Assembly (NCBI GenBank): GCA_903908785.1
Contig: CAIVTL010000265.1
Span: forward strand, 1 to 19,145
From: Caldifarciminota bacterium
GTDB lineage: Bacteria > Hydrothermota > Tepidihabitantia > Tepidihabitantales > Tepidihabitantaceae
Length of the DNA stretch: 19,145 nucleotides
Direction: 5' to 3'
Shown here piece by piece: positions 6,844-13,597 of the stretch. The number at the start of each line of letters is the position of its first letter. Position 1 is the stretch's first letter. The notes under the pieces are model-generated. The model saw only the letters and a program-made list of their open reading frames with translations. It did not search any database and was not told where the DNA came from. The position numbers and the translations under genes are program-made.

Positions 6844-7099
6844 GGGCATGTGCACAACCCTGCAAGTCCATGCTACGGAGTAAGTTCGGGCCACGCGGAG
6901 CCGGCAGGGCATCCGTGAAGCCCTTCCTGGCCAACTCCTCAGCCTGCGCTGCTGGGACGACCGTGAACATGCCTGCCCGGCCCGGAACGCACGGCTCTTC
7001 ATGTCCTTTCGATGCCTTTACGTATCTCGCTGAAGTGGTGCATGTTAGCGAAATACGTTCAGAATGAGGTCTGAAACCACGCCCTGCGAACCGGGGGGC

Positions 7100-7120
7100 G
7101 AACCGTTCTGGGGACGGTTC
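7100..7120. repeat. Inverted repeat, 7-bp arms
   Basis: GAACCGT and ACGGTTC are separated by a 7-nt loop. It lies just before the long 12-bp-phased array; there is no T-run beside it. Confidence 0.45.
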
Positions 7121-7133
7121 CCGGGGCCATGGC

Positions 7134-7415
7134 GATTGCGAGTCGGACTGGGAGCCCGACCGCGATTTCGAGGCCGACTTTCGGTTTGAGGGTCGATGGG
7201 ATTATCCGGCCGACTGTCGGTCAGATTTCCGCACCGACATCCGAGCCGGCGCGGAGAGCGATTTGAAGGTCGACTTGCATGGCGACCCGTAGCGCGATTC
7301 CTTCCGCAATTCCGAAACCGGTTCCAAACTCGGTTCGCGGCGTGATTCGTCGCGTGACTTCGGCGTCGGGCTTGTGCTTGAGCTTGCAGCTTAAGGCTGG
7401 CTCGAGGTTCCTCGC
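7134..7415. repeat. Long degenerate 6/12-bp-phased array D
   Basis: About 280 bp read as a chain of 6- and 12-base words. The left part has 6-mers beginning GA (GATTGC, GAGTCG, GACTGG, GAGCCC). The right part has 12-mers with a GAYT or RRTTC core (GATTTGAAGGTC, GACTTGCATGGC, GATTCGTCGCGT). Both minus-strand frames crossing it show a four-residue rhythm (NRxx in one; IxxR-like in the other), which follows from the DNA period. I find no protein signature and treat it as a non-coding repeat. Confidence 0.65.
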
Positions 7416-7424
7416 CCGCGCAGT

Positions 7425-7453
7425 TTGACAGGTGTGCCGGCCGCGCCGACAAT
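7425..7453 (+). promoter_or_regulatory. Promoter of the metallophosphoesterase gene
   Basis: TTGACA (7425-7430), a 17-bp spacer and GACAAT (7448-7453, four of six matches). Transcription would start near 7460 and give a leader of about 100 nt before the ATG at 7561. It lies immediately after array D. Confidence 0.6.
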
Positions 7454-7560
7454 AGGAAAGCACGGCAGGCGCGGCGGCTCGCAAGAAACACAACGGAGCC
7501 GGTGCCGCGACGCCGCAAAGCCGGCAGGACAACAGAGTCACAGTAGACCAAGGAGGCAGC

Positions 7561-8343
7561 ATGGGCAGGACAATCATCGCGGCCAGCGACCTGCACGCGG
7601 ACAGCGCGTCGCCCGCCGTTCAGGCGGCGCAGCTTCAGTTTCTCCGGTCGCTCGTCAACCGGACCGACGTCCCGTGCATCGTCAGCGTCGGCGACCTTTG
7701 GTCCTTGGCGCTGGACGGTTCAGTGGACACGGTGATTAGGAACAGCCACTGCGCCAACGTCCGCGACGTGCTGCGGCAGTTGTCGGAGTCGAAGCTGGTG
7801 GCCCTGGTGGACGGCAACCACGACCCGTACAGCACGATGCCAAAGTCCGAACTCAAGCGGTTCACGGACTGGCTGGCCGCTCCCAAGGTTCTCTTTCCCG
7901 GCGCGGGGTTCAACAAGCGGTTTGCCGGTCTGCCCACCGCTTATTTCATGCACGGCTCGCAGTTCGACCCGACGACCGATGTCTGGAAAGTGATCACCGA
8001 TGCCTTGCGCCAGATGGTGGGTGCAAAGCGGGCTGAGGCGTTTGCGCGATGGGTAGTCAGCATCTACCTCAAATGGAAGTCCGGCCCGACGCCGCGCATG
8101 GTGCGCGAGCGCGACCCCGACGCCTATGCGCAGATGGTCTCATACCTGCACGAGCGAATGTGGCAGTGGACGCTGGACAAGCAGAACGGCTACGAGATTT
8201 GCGTGATGGGCCATACGCACTTTGACGAGTGCCGGCATAAGGAACTGAGCAACAAGACCTACGTCAATTGCGGGGCCTTTGACGGCAACGGCAACACCTA
8301 TGTCGAGATAACCGCGGACGGCGCGCGCCTGGTGAAGTGGTAA
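7561..8343 (+). CDS. Calcineurin-like metallophosphoesterase
   Basis: A 260-residue enzyme of the two-metal metallophosphoesterase superfamily. Its metal-binding blocks are in the standard order: SDLH (D10, H12), GDLW (D45), GNHD (N86, H87), HG (H131) and GHTH (H218, H220). The members closest in layout that I know hydrolyse phosphodiester or pyrophosphate bonds, such as the LpxH-type UDP-diacylglucosamine hydrolases. An unusually long insert between HG and GHTH (about 85 residues, rich in Trp, Arg and Met) may form a lid, so the substrate cannot be read from sequence. The ATG follows AGGAGG at a 5-nt distance. A consensus promoter lies 108 bp upstream. The VOC gene starts 55 bp downstream and is probably cotranscribed. 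Confidence 0.92.
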   Translation: MGRTIIAASDLHADSASPAVQAAQLQFLRSLVNRTDVPCIVSVGDLWSLALDGSVDTVIRNSHCANVRDVLRQLSESKLVALVDGNHDPYSTMPKSELKRFTDWLAAPKVLFPGAGFNKRFAGLPTAYFMHGSQFDPTTDVWKVITDALRQMVGAKRAEAFARWVVSIYLKWKSGPTPRMVRERDPDAYAQMVSYLHERMWQWTLDKQNGYEICVMGHTHFDECRHKELSNKTYVNCGAFDGNGNTYVEITADGARLVKW

Positions 8344-8398
8344 CGGACCGGGCGTGCTCCGGCAGGATGGGCAGACCGCAAACGAGAAAGGAGACCTT

Positions 8399-8767
8399 AT
8401 GTCCCGCGTAGTCCATTTCGAAATCATGGCGAAGGAACCGCAACAGGCGGTTGAATTCTACTCGAAAGTCCTTGGCTGGAAGTTCCACAAGTGGGACAAT
8501 CCGGGCATGGATTACTGGCTGATTACGACCGGCGACGACCACGTCCCGGGAATCAACGGCGGCCTCGGGCCGGGCGACCCAATCAAGGCGGTCGTGAATA
8601 CGATAGGCGTTGCCGACCTCGACGCGACAATCATGCGGGTCGTGCAGCACGGCGGCAAGGTGCTGCAGTCGCGCGGTCCGCTCCCCGGTGTCGGTTGGTA
8701 CGCGGCGTTCGAGGACCCGGCCGGCAACCGGTTCGGCCTGATGCAGGACGACCCGGCCGCGAAGTAG
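8399..8767 (+). CDS. VOC superfamily (glyoxalase/bleomycin-resistance fold) protein
   Basis: A 122-residue single VOC domain. HFEIMAKEPQQAVEFYSKVLGWKF opens the fold with the conserved H(6)-x-E(8), and YAAFEDPAGNRFGLMQ closes it with the second Glu, giving the pattern of a metal-binding paired beta-alpha-beta-beta-beta unit that acts as a dimer. Family members include glyoxalases, dioxygenases and resistance proteins; the particular reaction here is unknown. The start is ATG at 8399 because AAAGGAG lies 5 nt upstream; an in-frame ATG at 8354 lacks such a site and would add a non-conserved tail. It runs towards the DedA-family gene, with only 15 bp between the two stops. Confidence 0.9.
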   Translation: MSRVVHFEIMAKEPQQAVEFYSKVLGWKFHKWDNPGMDYWLITTGDDHVPGINGGLGPGDPIKAVVNTIGVADLDATIMRVVQHGGKVLQSRGPLPGVGWYAAFEDPAGNRFGLMQDDPAAK

Positions 8768-8782
8768 GCTTATCGGATAGGG

Positions 8783-9547
8783 TCAGGAACGGGCAGTCGG
8801 AGGCTGACGCCGGCTGCTCAGTCGGTCCAGTGCCGCCTCAATCCGGTCGCGGTAAAGGTGGTAGAGCAGCCCGAGAATCGCCGCAATCAGCCCGACAATC
8901 GCCCACTCGCGCCAGCCGAAGTGCGTCGCGCTTGCCCCGACCCCGCACTCGAGCAGGTTGCTCGGCAGCCGGCCGATGAAGACCAGCCCGAGAAACACCG
9001 GCAGCGGCATGGTCGTAAGCCCGGCCAGGTAGTAGACCCAGTCCCCGACCGGGTTCGGCACCAGCAGCAGCAGAAAGATGTAGAACGTGCCCCGGCGCAG
9101 GACCAGCGCGTCGAGCTGGGCCAGCCGGTCCGGCGGCAGGAAGTACTTGAGCAGCCGGCGGCCCAGCAGCTTGATGAGCAGGAAGTCAACCGTCGCGCCG
9201 AGCAGCACGCCAATCATCAGCCAGACCACGGTCGGCCACAGGCCGAGTGCGTACCCGCAGGCGAACGACATCGCGTTGCCGGGCAGCGGCGCTACGACAA
9301 TCTGGATAACCTGGAACAGGATGATGCCGACCGGCGCCCACGCGCCCCAGCTCCGCACCAGCAATCGCAGTTCGTCCGGGTGCCGGAAATAGCGCCAGAC
9401 CGAGCCGCCGGCAAAAACCAGCAGCACGACCAGGCCGGCCAGACCGGCAATGGTGAGCGCAAGCGTTACCTTCTGCCCGATGGTGTGGGGCGGTCGTTCC
9501 GCAGCCGGCCGGAGTCTTGGCGTGCCTTGGCGTTCTTGGCGGTTCAT
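8783..9547 (-). CDS. DedA/TVP38-type (VTT domain) membrane protein
   Basis: About 254 residues. A first transmembrane helix (LTIAGLAGLVVLLVFAGGSV, about 30-49) is followed by the VTT core: APLPGNAMSFACGYALGLWP and then LLGATVDFLLIKLLGRR, where the PGN and G-x3-G re-entrant loop motif is typical. Next come a hydrophobic hairpin with VPNPVGDWVYYLAGL and a final helix near AIVGLIAAILGLLYHLY. Relatives are lipid scramblases or flippases and phosphonium/proton-linked transporters of the inner membrane. The ATG at 9547 is preferred over a TTG at 9580 that would overlap the dehydrogenase stop, though neither has a good Shine-Dalgarno. The first residues (MNRQERQGTPRLR) are encoded by a 9-bp tandem repeat, so the true N-terminus may be recent. 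Confidence 0.85.
   Translation of the reverse strand: MNRQERQGTPRLRPAAERPPHTIGQKVTLALTIAGLAGLVVLLVFAGGSVWRYFRHPDELRLLVRSWGAWAPVGIILFQVIQIVVAPLPGNAMSFACGYALGLWPTVVWLMIGVLLGATVDFLLIKLLGRRLLKYFLPPDRLAQLDALVLRRGTFYIFLLLLVPNPVGDWVYYLAGLTTMPLPVFLGLVFIGRLPSNLLECGVGASATHFGWREWAIVGLIAAILGLLYHLYRDRIEAALDRLSSRRQPPTARS
9516..9544. repeat. 9-bp array CTTGGCGTT inside the DedA gene start
   Basis: CTTGGCGTG, one extra C, CTTGGCGTT and CTTGGCGGT lie directly against the start codon of the DedA gene and encode its first residues. The same family recurs in the gap at 10468-10494. Confidence 0.85.
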
Positions 9548-9572
9548 CTTCCCCGCGTCCGTCCTCGCCCGT

Positions 9573-10337
9573 TTATCCAACCAGTACCGCGCCGCCGTTG
9601 ACGTTCAGAATCTCGCCGGTAATGAACGTCGAGAGTTCCGAAGCGAGAAACAACACGGCGCCGGCGAATTCCTCGGGCCGTCCGACCCTTCCCAGCGGAA
9701 TCGTCGCCAGAACCTGATTGCGCGCTTCGGGCTCTCCCAGGCTGGGGCGCGACATGTCGGTGTCGAACCAGCCCGGCGCGATGCAGTTCACCAGGATGTG
9801 GTCGGCGGCCAGTTCCGGCGCGAGCGACTTGGTCAGGCTGATGACCGCACCTTTGCTCGCGGCGTAGTGGGAGTGGAATGCCTCGCCCCGCTGTCCCGCG
9901 GTCGAAGCGACAAGGATGATGCGGCCGCCGCCGGCCTTGCGCATCCGCGGCACCGCCTCGCGGCAGCAGAAGAACACGCCTTTGACGTTGACATCGAGCA
10001 TCTCGGCCAGTTGCCGCTCGGTCATCTTTTCGATGGCCGCGCGCTTCCAGATGCCGGCGCTCGCGACCAGGATATCGAGCCGGCCGAACTCGCACCCCAC
10101 GGTCGAGCACAGCTTCTTGACGTCGGCCGCGACCGCTACGTCCGCCTTGACCGCGAGCGAACGAACCCCGAATTTCTCGCACCGCGCCGCCGTGTCGCGG
10201 GCTGTCTTCGCGTCCTTCACGTAGTTCACGGCCACGTCCGCGCCGGCGCGCGCGAGCGCCAGGGCAGCGGCCCGACCGAGTCCCCGGCTGCCGCCGGTGA
10301 CCAGCGCGACGCGGCCCGCGAGGTCAATACCGACCAC
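9573..10337 (-). CDS. Short-chain dehydrogenase/reductase (FabG-like)
   Basis: 254 residues, classical SDR length. The Rossmann cofactor motif TGGSRGLG is at 14-21. An Asn in NVKG (N117), Ser (S145), Tyr (Y158) and Lys (K162, YAASK) complete the catalytic tetrad. The C-terminus GEILNVNGGAVLVG matches the family. NADPH use is suggested by the basic residue after the glycine motif. Substrates of FabG-like enzymes vary (3-oxoacyl-ACP, sugars, steroids), and there is no fatty-acid synthesis context, so specificity is left open. The start is GTG at 10337 with GAGG a few bases upstream. It is on the same strand as the aminotransferase upstream and the DedA protein downstream, and may share their transcript. 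Confidence 0.93.
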   Translation of the reverse strand: MVGIDLAGRVALVTGGSRGLGRAAALALARAGADVAVNYVKDAKTARDTAARCEKFGVRSLAVKADVAVAADVKKLCSTVGCEFGRLDILVASAGIWKRAAIEKMTERQLAEMLDVNVKGVFFCCREAVPRMRKAGGGRIILVASTAGQRGEAFHSHYAASKGAVISLTKSLAPELAADHILVNCIAPGWFDTDMSRPSLGEPEARNQVLATIPLGRVGRPEEFAGAVLFLASELSTFITGEILNVNGGAVLVG

Positions 10338-10382
10338 GAGCCCTCGAACCGGGACAGGAATTCACAAACAAGGTATCTCGGG

Positions 10383-10424
10383 AAACCCCAAACCCCAAAC
10401 TCTAAACCCCAAACCGGAAACCAG
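10383..10424. repeat. 7-bp array, AAACCCC family
   Basis: Six contiguous heptamers: AAACCCC, AAACCCC, AAACTCT, AAACCCC, AAACCGG and AAACCAG. They lie between the dehydrogenase and the aminotransferase. Confidence 0.9.
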
Positions 10425-10494
10425 AATCTGCGTCATCTGAGTAATCTGCGGATAGTTTCTTCCGAACCTTGGCGTTCTTGGCGTCCTTGGCGGT
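10425..10494. repeat. Two 9-bp arrays, AATCTGCGT and CTTGGCGTT families
   Basis: AATCTGCGT, CATCTGAGT and AATCTGCGG follow the 7-bp array without a gap (10425-10451). After 16 bp come CTTGGCGTT, CTTGGCGTC and CTTGGCGGT (10468-10494). The second family is the one that also forms the DedA gene start. Confidence 0.9.
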
Positions 10495-10513
10495 TTCACT
10501 CCGGCTTCCGGGA

Positions 10514-11665
10514 TCAGACACCTGGCTCGTCTTTGGCCGGCAGGGCGGCGCAGAACCGCTCGATTTCTTCTTCTGTATTGTAGAAGTGCGGGGCGATGCG
10601 CAGCCGGTTCTCACGCAGTGAGCAGATGAAGCTCTGCTCTTTCAGCCGTGCGAACAGCGCCGCCATGTCTACGTCCGGCCGGCTGGCCGTGATGATGCCG
10701 GCGTGGCGCTGCGGGTCAACCGGGGTCATGACTTCGAAGCCCTTCTGCTCCAGCCGCTGCCGCAGCAGTTGCGTAAGCATCCGCACCCGGGCCGCGACTT
10801 CGCTCATGCCCACGTCGAGCAGGATACGCAGCGACTCGCGCAGGCCGTAGATACCGATGTAGTTCTTCGTCCCTTCCTCGAACCGGCTCGCGCCCGGCTT
10901 CATCGGCTTGCGCGTGTAGATGTCGTTGAAGTCGTCCCATTTCGCCGACAGCCAGCCGAGGTTGGCCGGCCTCAGCTTCGGCAGTATCGCCGAGTTGACG
11001 TAGAGAATCCCGCTGCCCTGGGGCCCGAGCAGCCACTTGCCGCCGCCGGCATAGACGAAGTCGATGCCGAGTTCCCCGAAACCCTGGTTCACCGCTCCCA
11101 ACCCCTGCATCGCGTCGACCAGGATGTGAATGGCGCGCGTGCGGCAGTGTGCTGCAATCGCGATGATGTCCGCCCTCACCCCGGAAAGGAAATGGACCCA
11201 GTCAATCGCCATCGCCCGGGTATGCCGGTCTATGAGCTTGAACACGCACTCCGGCCCCTTTGCCAACTCGACGCTGGTCACGTACCGCTTCTCGACTTGC
11301 GGCAGCAGGTAATCGAACGGGTAGGTATTGGTCGGGAACGCGTCCCGCATCACAATCATGTTGTCACCGTGCTGCCACTCGATTGAGCCGATGGCGATAA
11401 TCGCGCCGGCCGACGTGTTCTTCACGAACGCAATCTCATCCGACCGCACGCCCATAAGCCGCGCCGCCATCTCGCGGCCGTCTTCAACCACCGCTTCGGC
11501 TTCCGGGTAGGGAACCTCACCGTGCCGGCTGCACCGCTCGATGTAGCCGTTCATCGCCGCGACTACCGGCAAGGCGAGCGACCCGTTCGAGGCGTGGTTC
11601 AGGTAGACGTAGCGCTGCGTGACCGGGAACAGCTTGCGGAACCCGGCCAGTTGCTCGGGAGTCAT
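10514..11665 (-). CDS. Class V PLP-dependent aminotransferase (desulfurase/epimerase-like)
   Basis: 383 residues, fold type I, class V. Visible features: the YLNHASNGSL N-terminus that covers the active site; NTSAG (83-87), which binds the PLP phosphate; Asp184 in ILVDAMQGLG, which pairs with the pyridine nitrogen; and the Schiff-base Lys210 in AGGGKWLLGPQGSGILY. C-terminal lobe motifs RFEEGTKNYIGIYGLRESL and RIAPHFYNTEEEIERF follow. The spacing fits the isopenicillin-N-epimerase-like/SufS-like branch. No catalytic-Cys loop of a desulfurase is obvious, so an epimerase, lyase or aminotransferase acting on an unknown amino acid is more likely. The start is ATG at 11665; no good Shine-Dalgarno is visible. 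Repeat arrays flank it on both sides. Confidence 0.9.
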   Translation of the reverse strand: MTPEQLAGFRKLFPVTQRYVYLNHASNGSLALPVVAAMNGYIERCSRHGEVPYPEAEAVVEDGREMAARLMGVRSDEIAFVKNTSAGAIIAIGSIEWQHGDNMIVMRDAFPTNTYPFDYLLPQVEKRYVTSVELAKGPECVFKLIDRHTRAMAIDWVHFLSGVRADIIAIAAHCRTRAIHILVDAMQGLGAVNQGFGELGIDFVYAGGGKWLLGPQGSGILYVNSAILPKLRPANLGWLSAKWDDFNDIYTRKPMKPGASRFEEGTKNYIGIYGLRESLRILLDVGMSEVAARVRMLTQLLRQRLEQKGFEVMTPVDPQRHAGIITASRPDVDMAALFARLKEQSFICSLRENRLRIAPHFYNTEEEIERFCAALPAKDEPGV

Positions 11666-11672
11666 GGCCGAG

Positions 11673-11714
11673 AAATCCCAAGCACCAAATCACAAATCCC
11701 AAACAAGCACAAAG
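11673..11714. repeat. 7-bp array, AAATCCC family
   Basis: AAATCCC, AAGCACC, AAATCAC, AAATCCC, AAACAAG and CACAAAG, in 7-bp steps, directly upstream of the aminotransferase start. Confidence 0.75.
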
Positions 11715-11718
11715 GAAA

Positions 11719-11795
11719 GGGGTTCCGGGGTTCTGGGGTTCCGGGGGTCCGGGGGTCCAGCCAGAACCCCTGAACCCTTGAACCCCTGAACCCTT
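11719..11795 (-). terminator. Inverted 8-bp arrays forming a long hairpin after the PorV-OmpA gene
   Basis: GGGGTTCC-type octamers (11719-11758) face GAACCCCT-type octamers (11763-11795), so the RNA from the minus strand can fold into a long, partly slipped GC-rich hairpin centred on GGCTGG. It starts 18 bp after the stop codon of the PorV-OmpA gene, and the descending strand runs into CCTTTCCTTTG. That position fits a repeat-derived transcription terminator or mRNA 3' protector; this is inference from structure and place. Confidence 0.5.
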
Positions 11796-11812
11796 TGTGA
11801 CTTCGCATAGCC

Positions 11813-13594
11813 CTACTGCTCCAGTATCCGGAACTCGGTCCGGCGGTTCTTTGCCATGCCGGCTTCGGTGTCATTGGGCCCAAGCGGCTGGGTGTCGGCG
11901 TAGCCGTGCGCGGTCAGCCGGTCCGCCGCGACCCCGCACTTCTCAATCAGGTAGAGTCGGACCGCGTCCGCCCTCGCCTGCGACAGCTTCCAGTTGTCCG
12001 GGAAATCCTTCGTATTGATTTCCCGCGGGTCGGTATGCCCGGCCAGCTCGACCTTGATGGTCGGGCTCTGCCGCAGGATTTCACCGGCCCGGTTGAGCAC
12101 GGTGTCGAACTGCGGCAGGATGTCGGCCTTGCCGGTCTCAAAGTTGACGCCATCGAGCACGATGGTCTGCTGCTTGCGCGCAAGGTAGAAATCCCGCTCG
12201 GTGGTCACCCCGCCCGTAACCTGCAATGTGCACGACTGCGGGATGTAGTCCTCACTCGGCCCGGTAATCCCGACGCGATAGTCGCCGGACGGCAGGTTCC
12301 GCAGTTGATAGGTGCCCAGCTCCGGCTTGACCGCCTCCTCGCCGAGCACCGGCCCACGGTAGACAACCCGGCCGCCGATGTGCTGCTTCGTGCCCGCGTC
12401 GAACAACCCGCCCTTGACCGTACCATACTTGACCCGCTCCATCGCCACGATGAGCGGCAGTTCCCGCCCGGCAATGACCCGGACCGCGTCTTCCTTCGGG
12501 AGATACCCGCTCGCCACCGCCCTCACCTTCAGCTCGACCGGTTCCAGCCCGCTGAGCGTGAGCTCGTCGGTCGTCGCCGACGTGTCGCGCGCCCCGGCCA
12601 GGGTAAGGAAGACTACGAGTGGAAGTTTCGTCTCCGCATCAACGACCGTGAGCGCAACCGCTCCGAACTTCGGCTTCTCCGGCGGGACGGGCGTGAACCG
12701 CAGGCCCACGCGGTGAGTCAGTCCCAGCCTGCCGTACGGCACAAAGGCATAGTCGAGCCCGAAGTTGCCGACGGTCACGCCCAGGCCGCCGGTCAGGCCG
12801 CTGGCGAAACCGAGGCCGCCCAAGTCGGTTGGGCCGGTGCGATACCCGATGCGCAAGGCCGCTTCCTTGATGGGCGCATACTCGACTCCCAGCCTGACGT
12901 TCGGGTTGTCGGCAAGCGGTACCGCGACGTCAATCGTGCCGGTGAAACCGGCGACTTTGTAGTTGGCTCCGACCGCGAACTCGGTCGGCAGCTTCTCGGT
13001 CACCGACCCGTAGGAAATCGCTCCCAAGTGCCGGGCCGCGAGCCCGACGCCCAGGCCGGTCAACGGGTGGCCGATGAAACCGAGGTCGACCGCCGCACCG
13101 GTGCCGCTCGCGGCCACGAGACCCTCCATGAGCCCCTTGACCGTGGCGCCGACCTGGTAATTGTCCAGTATCGTCATCCCGTAGCCCAGGGAGAGCACCG
13201 AACTCCAGGTGCTGAACGTACCATTCGGCTCGTTCTGCTCGGTCCATCCCTCGAAGCCGCGGTCACCGCTGTAGACCAGGCCGATTCCCAGCGCGCCCGG
13301 GCCGAGCGGTATGGCCGCGTGTCCGACCTCGTCGGTAATACCGGTGAACCACTGCTGGTGCGACGCGGCGAACTGGTAGCCCGCTATCCGGGCGAGCCCG
13401 GCCGGGTTCCAGTATATCGCGCTCGCATCCTCGGCCAGGCTGGTGTACGATTCACCCAGCGCCGCGCTGCGCGGGCCCTGGCCGAGCTTCAGGAACGGCA
13501 GGCATGAAGTCCCGCTCGACCCCAGCGCCGCGGCGCAGAGCGTCGCCGCAACGAGCCCCATACGTCCCATAAGTCCCATAAGTCTCATTCCCAT
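11813..13594 (-). CDS. PorV/UPF0164-type outer-membrane barrel fused to an OmpA domain
   Basis: 593 residues. After a signal peptide (about 1-24) comes LKLGQGPRSAALGESYTSLAEDASAIYWNPAGLARI (36-70), the signature of PorV/PorQ-type 14-strand barrels, with beta-strand-rich sequence to about 301. Two carboxypeptidase-regulatory-like modules follow (about 312-385 and 390-470). A C-terminal OmpA domain ends the protein (about 478-593), with VELAGHTD (D522) and NRRTEF (N583, R584-R585), the residues that hold diaminopimelate in peptidoglycan. PorV itself lacks an OmpA domain; the fusion would anchor the barrel to the cell wall. The gene starts 3 bp after the stop of the 1183-residue secreted protein; AAGGAAG from that protein's last codons serves as Shine-Dalgarno. 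The N-terminus MGMRLMGLMGRMGL is written by a 9-bp repeat. Confidence 0.88.
   Translation of the reverse strand: MGMRLMGLMGRMGLVAATLCAAALGSSGTSCLPFLKLGQGPRSAALGESYTSLAEDASAIYWNPAGLARIAGYQFAASHQQWFTGITDEVGHAAIPLGPGALGIGLVYSGDRGFEGWTEQNEPNGTFSTWSSVLSLGYGMTILDNYQVGATVKGLMEGLVAASGTGAAVDLGFIGHPLTGLGVGLAARHLGAISYGSVTEKLPTEFAVGANYKVAGFTGTIDVAVPLADNPNVRLGVEYAPIKEAALRIGYRTGPTDLGGLGFASGLTGGLGVTVGNFGLDYAFVPYGRLGLTHRVGLRFTPVPPEKPKFGAVALTVVDAETKLPLVVFLTLAGARDTSATTDELTLSGLEPVELKVRAVASGYLPKEDAVRVIAGRELPLIVAMERVKYGTVKGGLFDAGTKQHIGGRVVYRGPVLGEEAVKPELGTYQLRNLPSGDYRVGITGPSEDYIPQSCTLQVTGGVTTERDFYLARKQQTIVLDGVNFETGKADILPQFDTVLNRAGEILRQSPTIKVELAGHTDPREINTKDFPDNWKLSQARADAVRLYLIEKCGVAADRLTAHGYADTQPLGPNDTEAGMAKNRRTEFRILEQ
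13557..13592. repeat. 9-bp array encoding the PorV-OmpA N-terminus
   Basis: CCCATACGT, CCCATAAGT, CCCATAAGT and CTCATTCCC. On the coding strand these give repeated ATGGGA words and so the Met-Gly-rich signal-peptide start. A related, weaker 9-bp rhythm encodes MQRIGRMGLM of the upstream gene (about 17091-17119). Confidence 0.85.
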
Positions 13595-13597
13595 GGT

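Noticed and set aside
7045..7596. Minus-strand frames of 183 and 118 residues over the long 12-bp array
   Set aside because: Their tetrapeptide rhythm follows from the DNA period, several frames are open at once, and there is no ribosome site or known domain.
10383..10424. AAACCCC heptamers as a plant-type telomere or contamination
   Set aside because: Only six imperfect copies between two bacterial genes, and other 7-bp words of different sequence occur in neighbouring gaps.
11906..13507. 533-residue plus-strand open frame opposite the PorV-OmpA gene
   Set aside because: It is an antisense shadow rich in Arg, Pro and Gln with no recognisable domain; the minus strand carries PorV and OmpA signatures.
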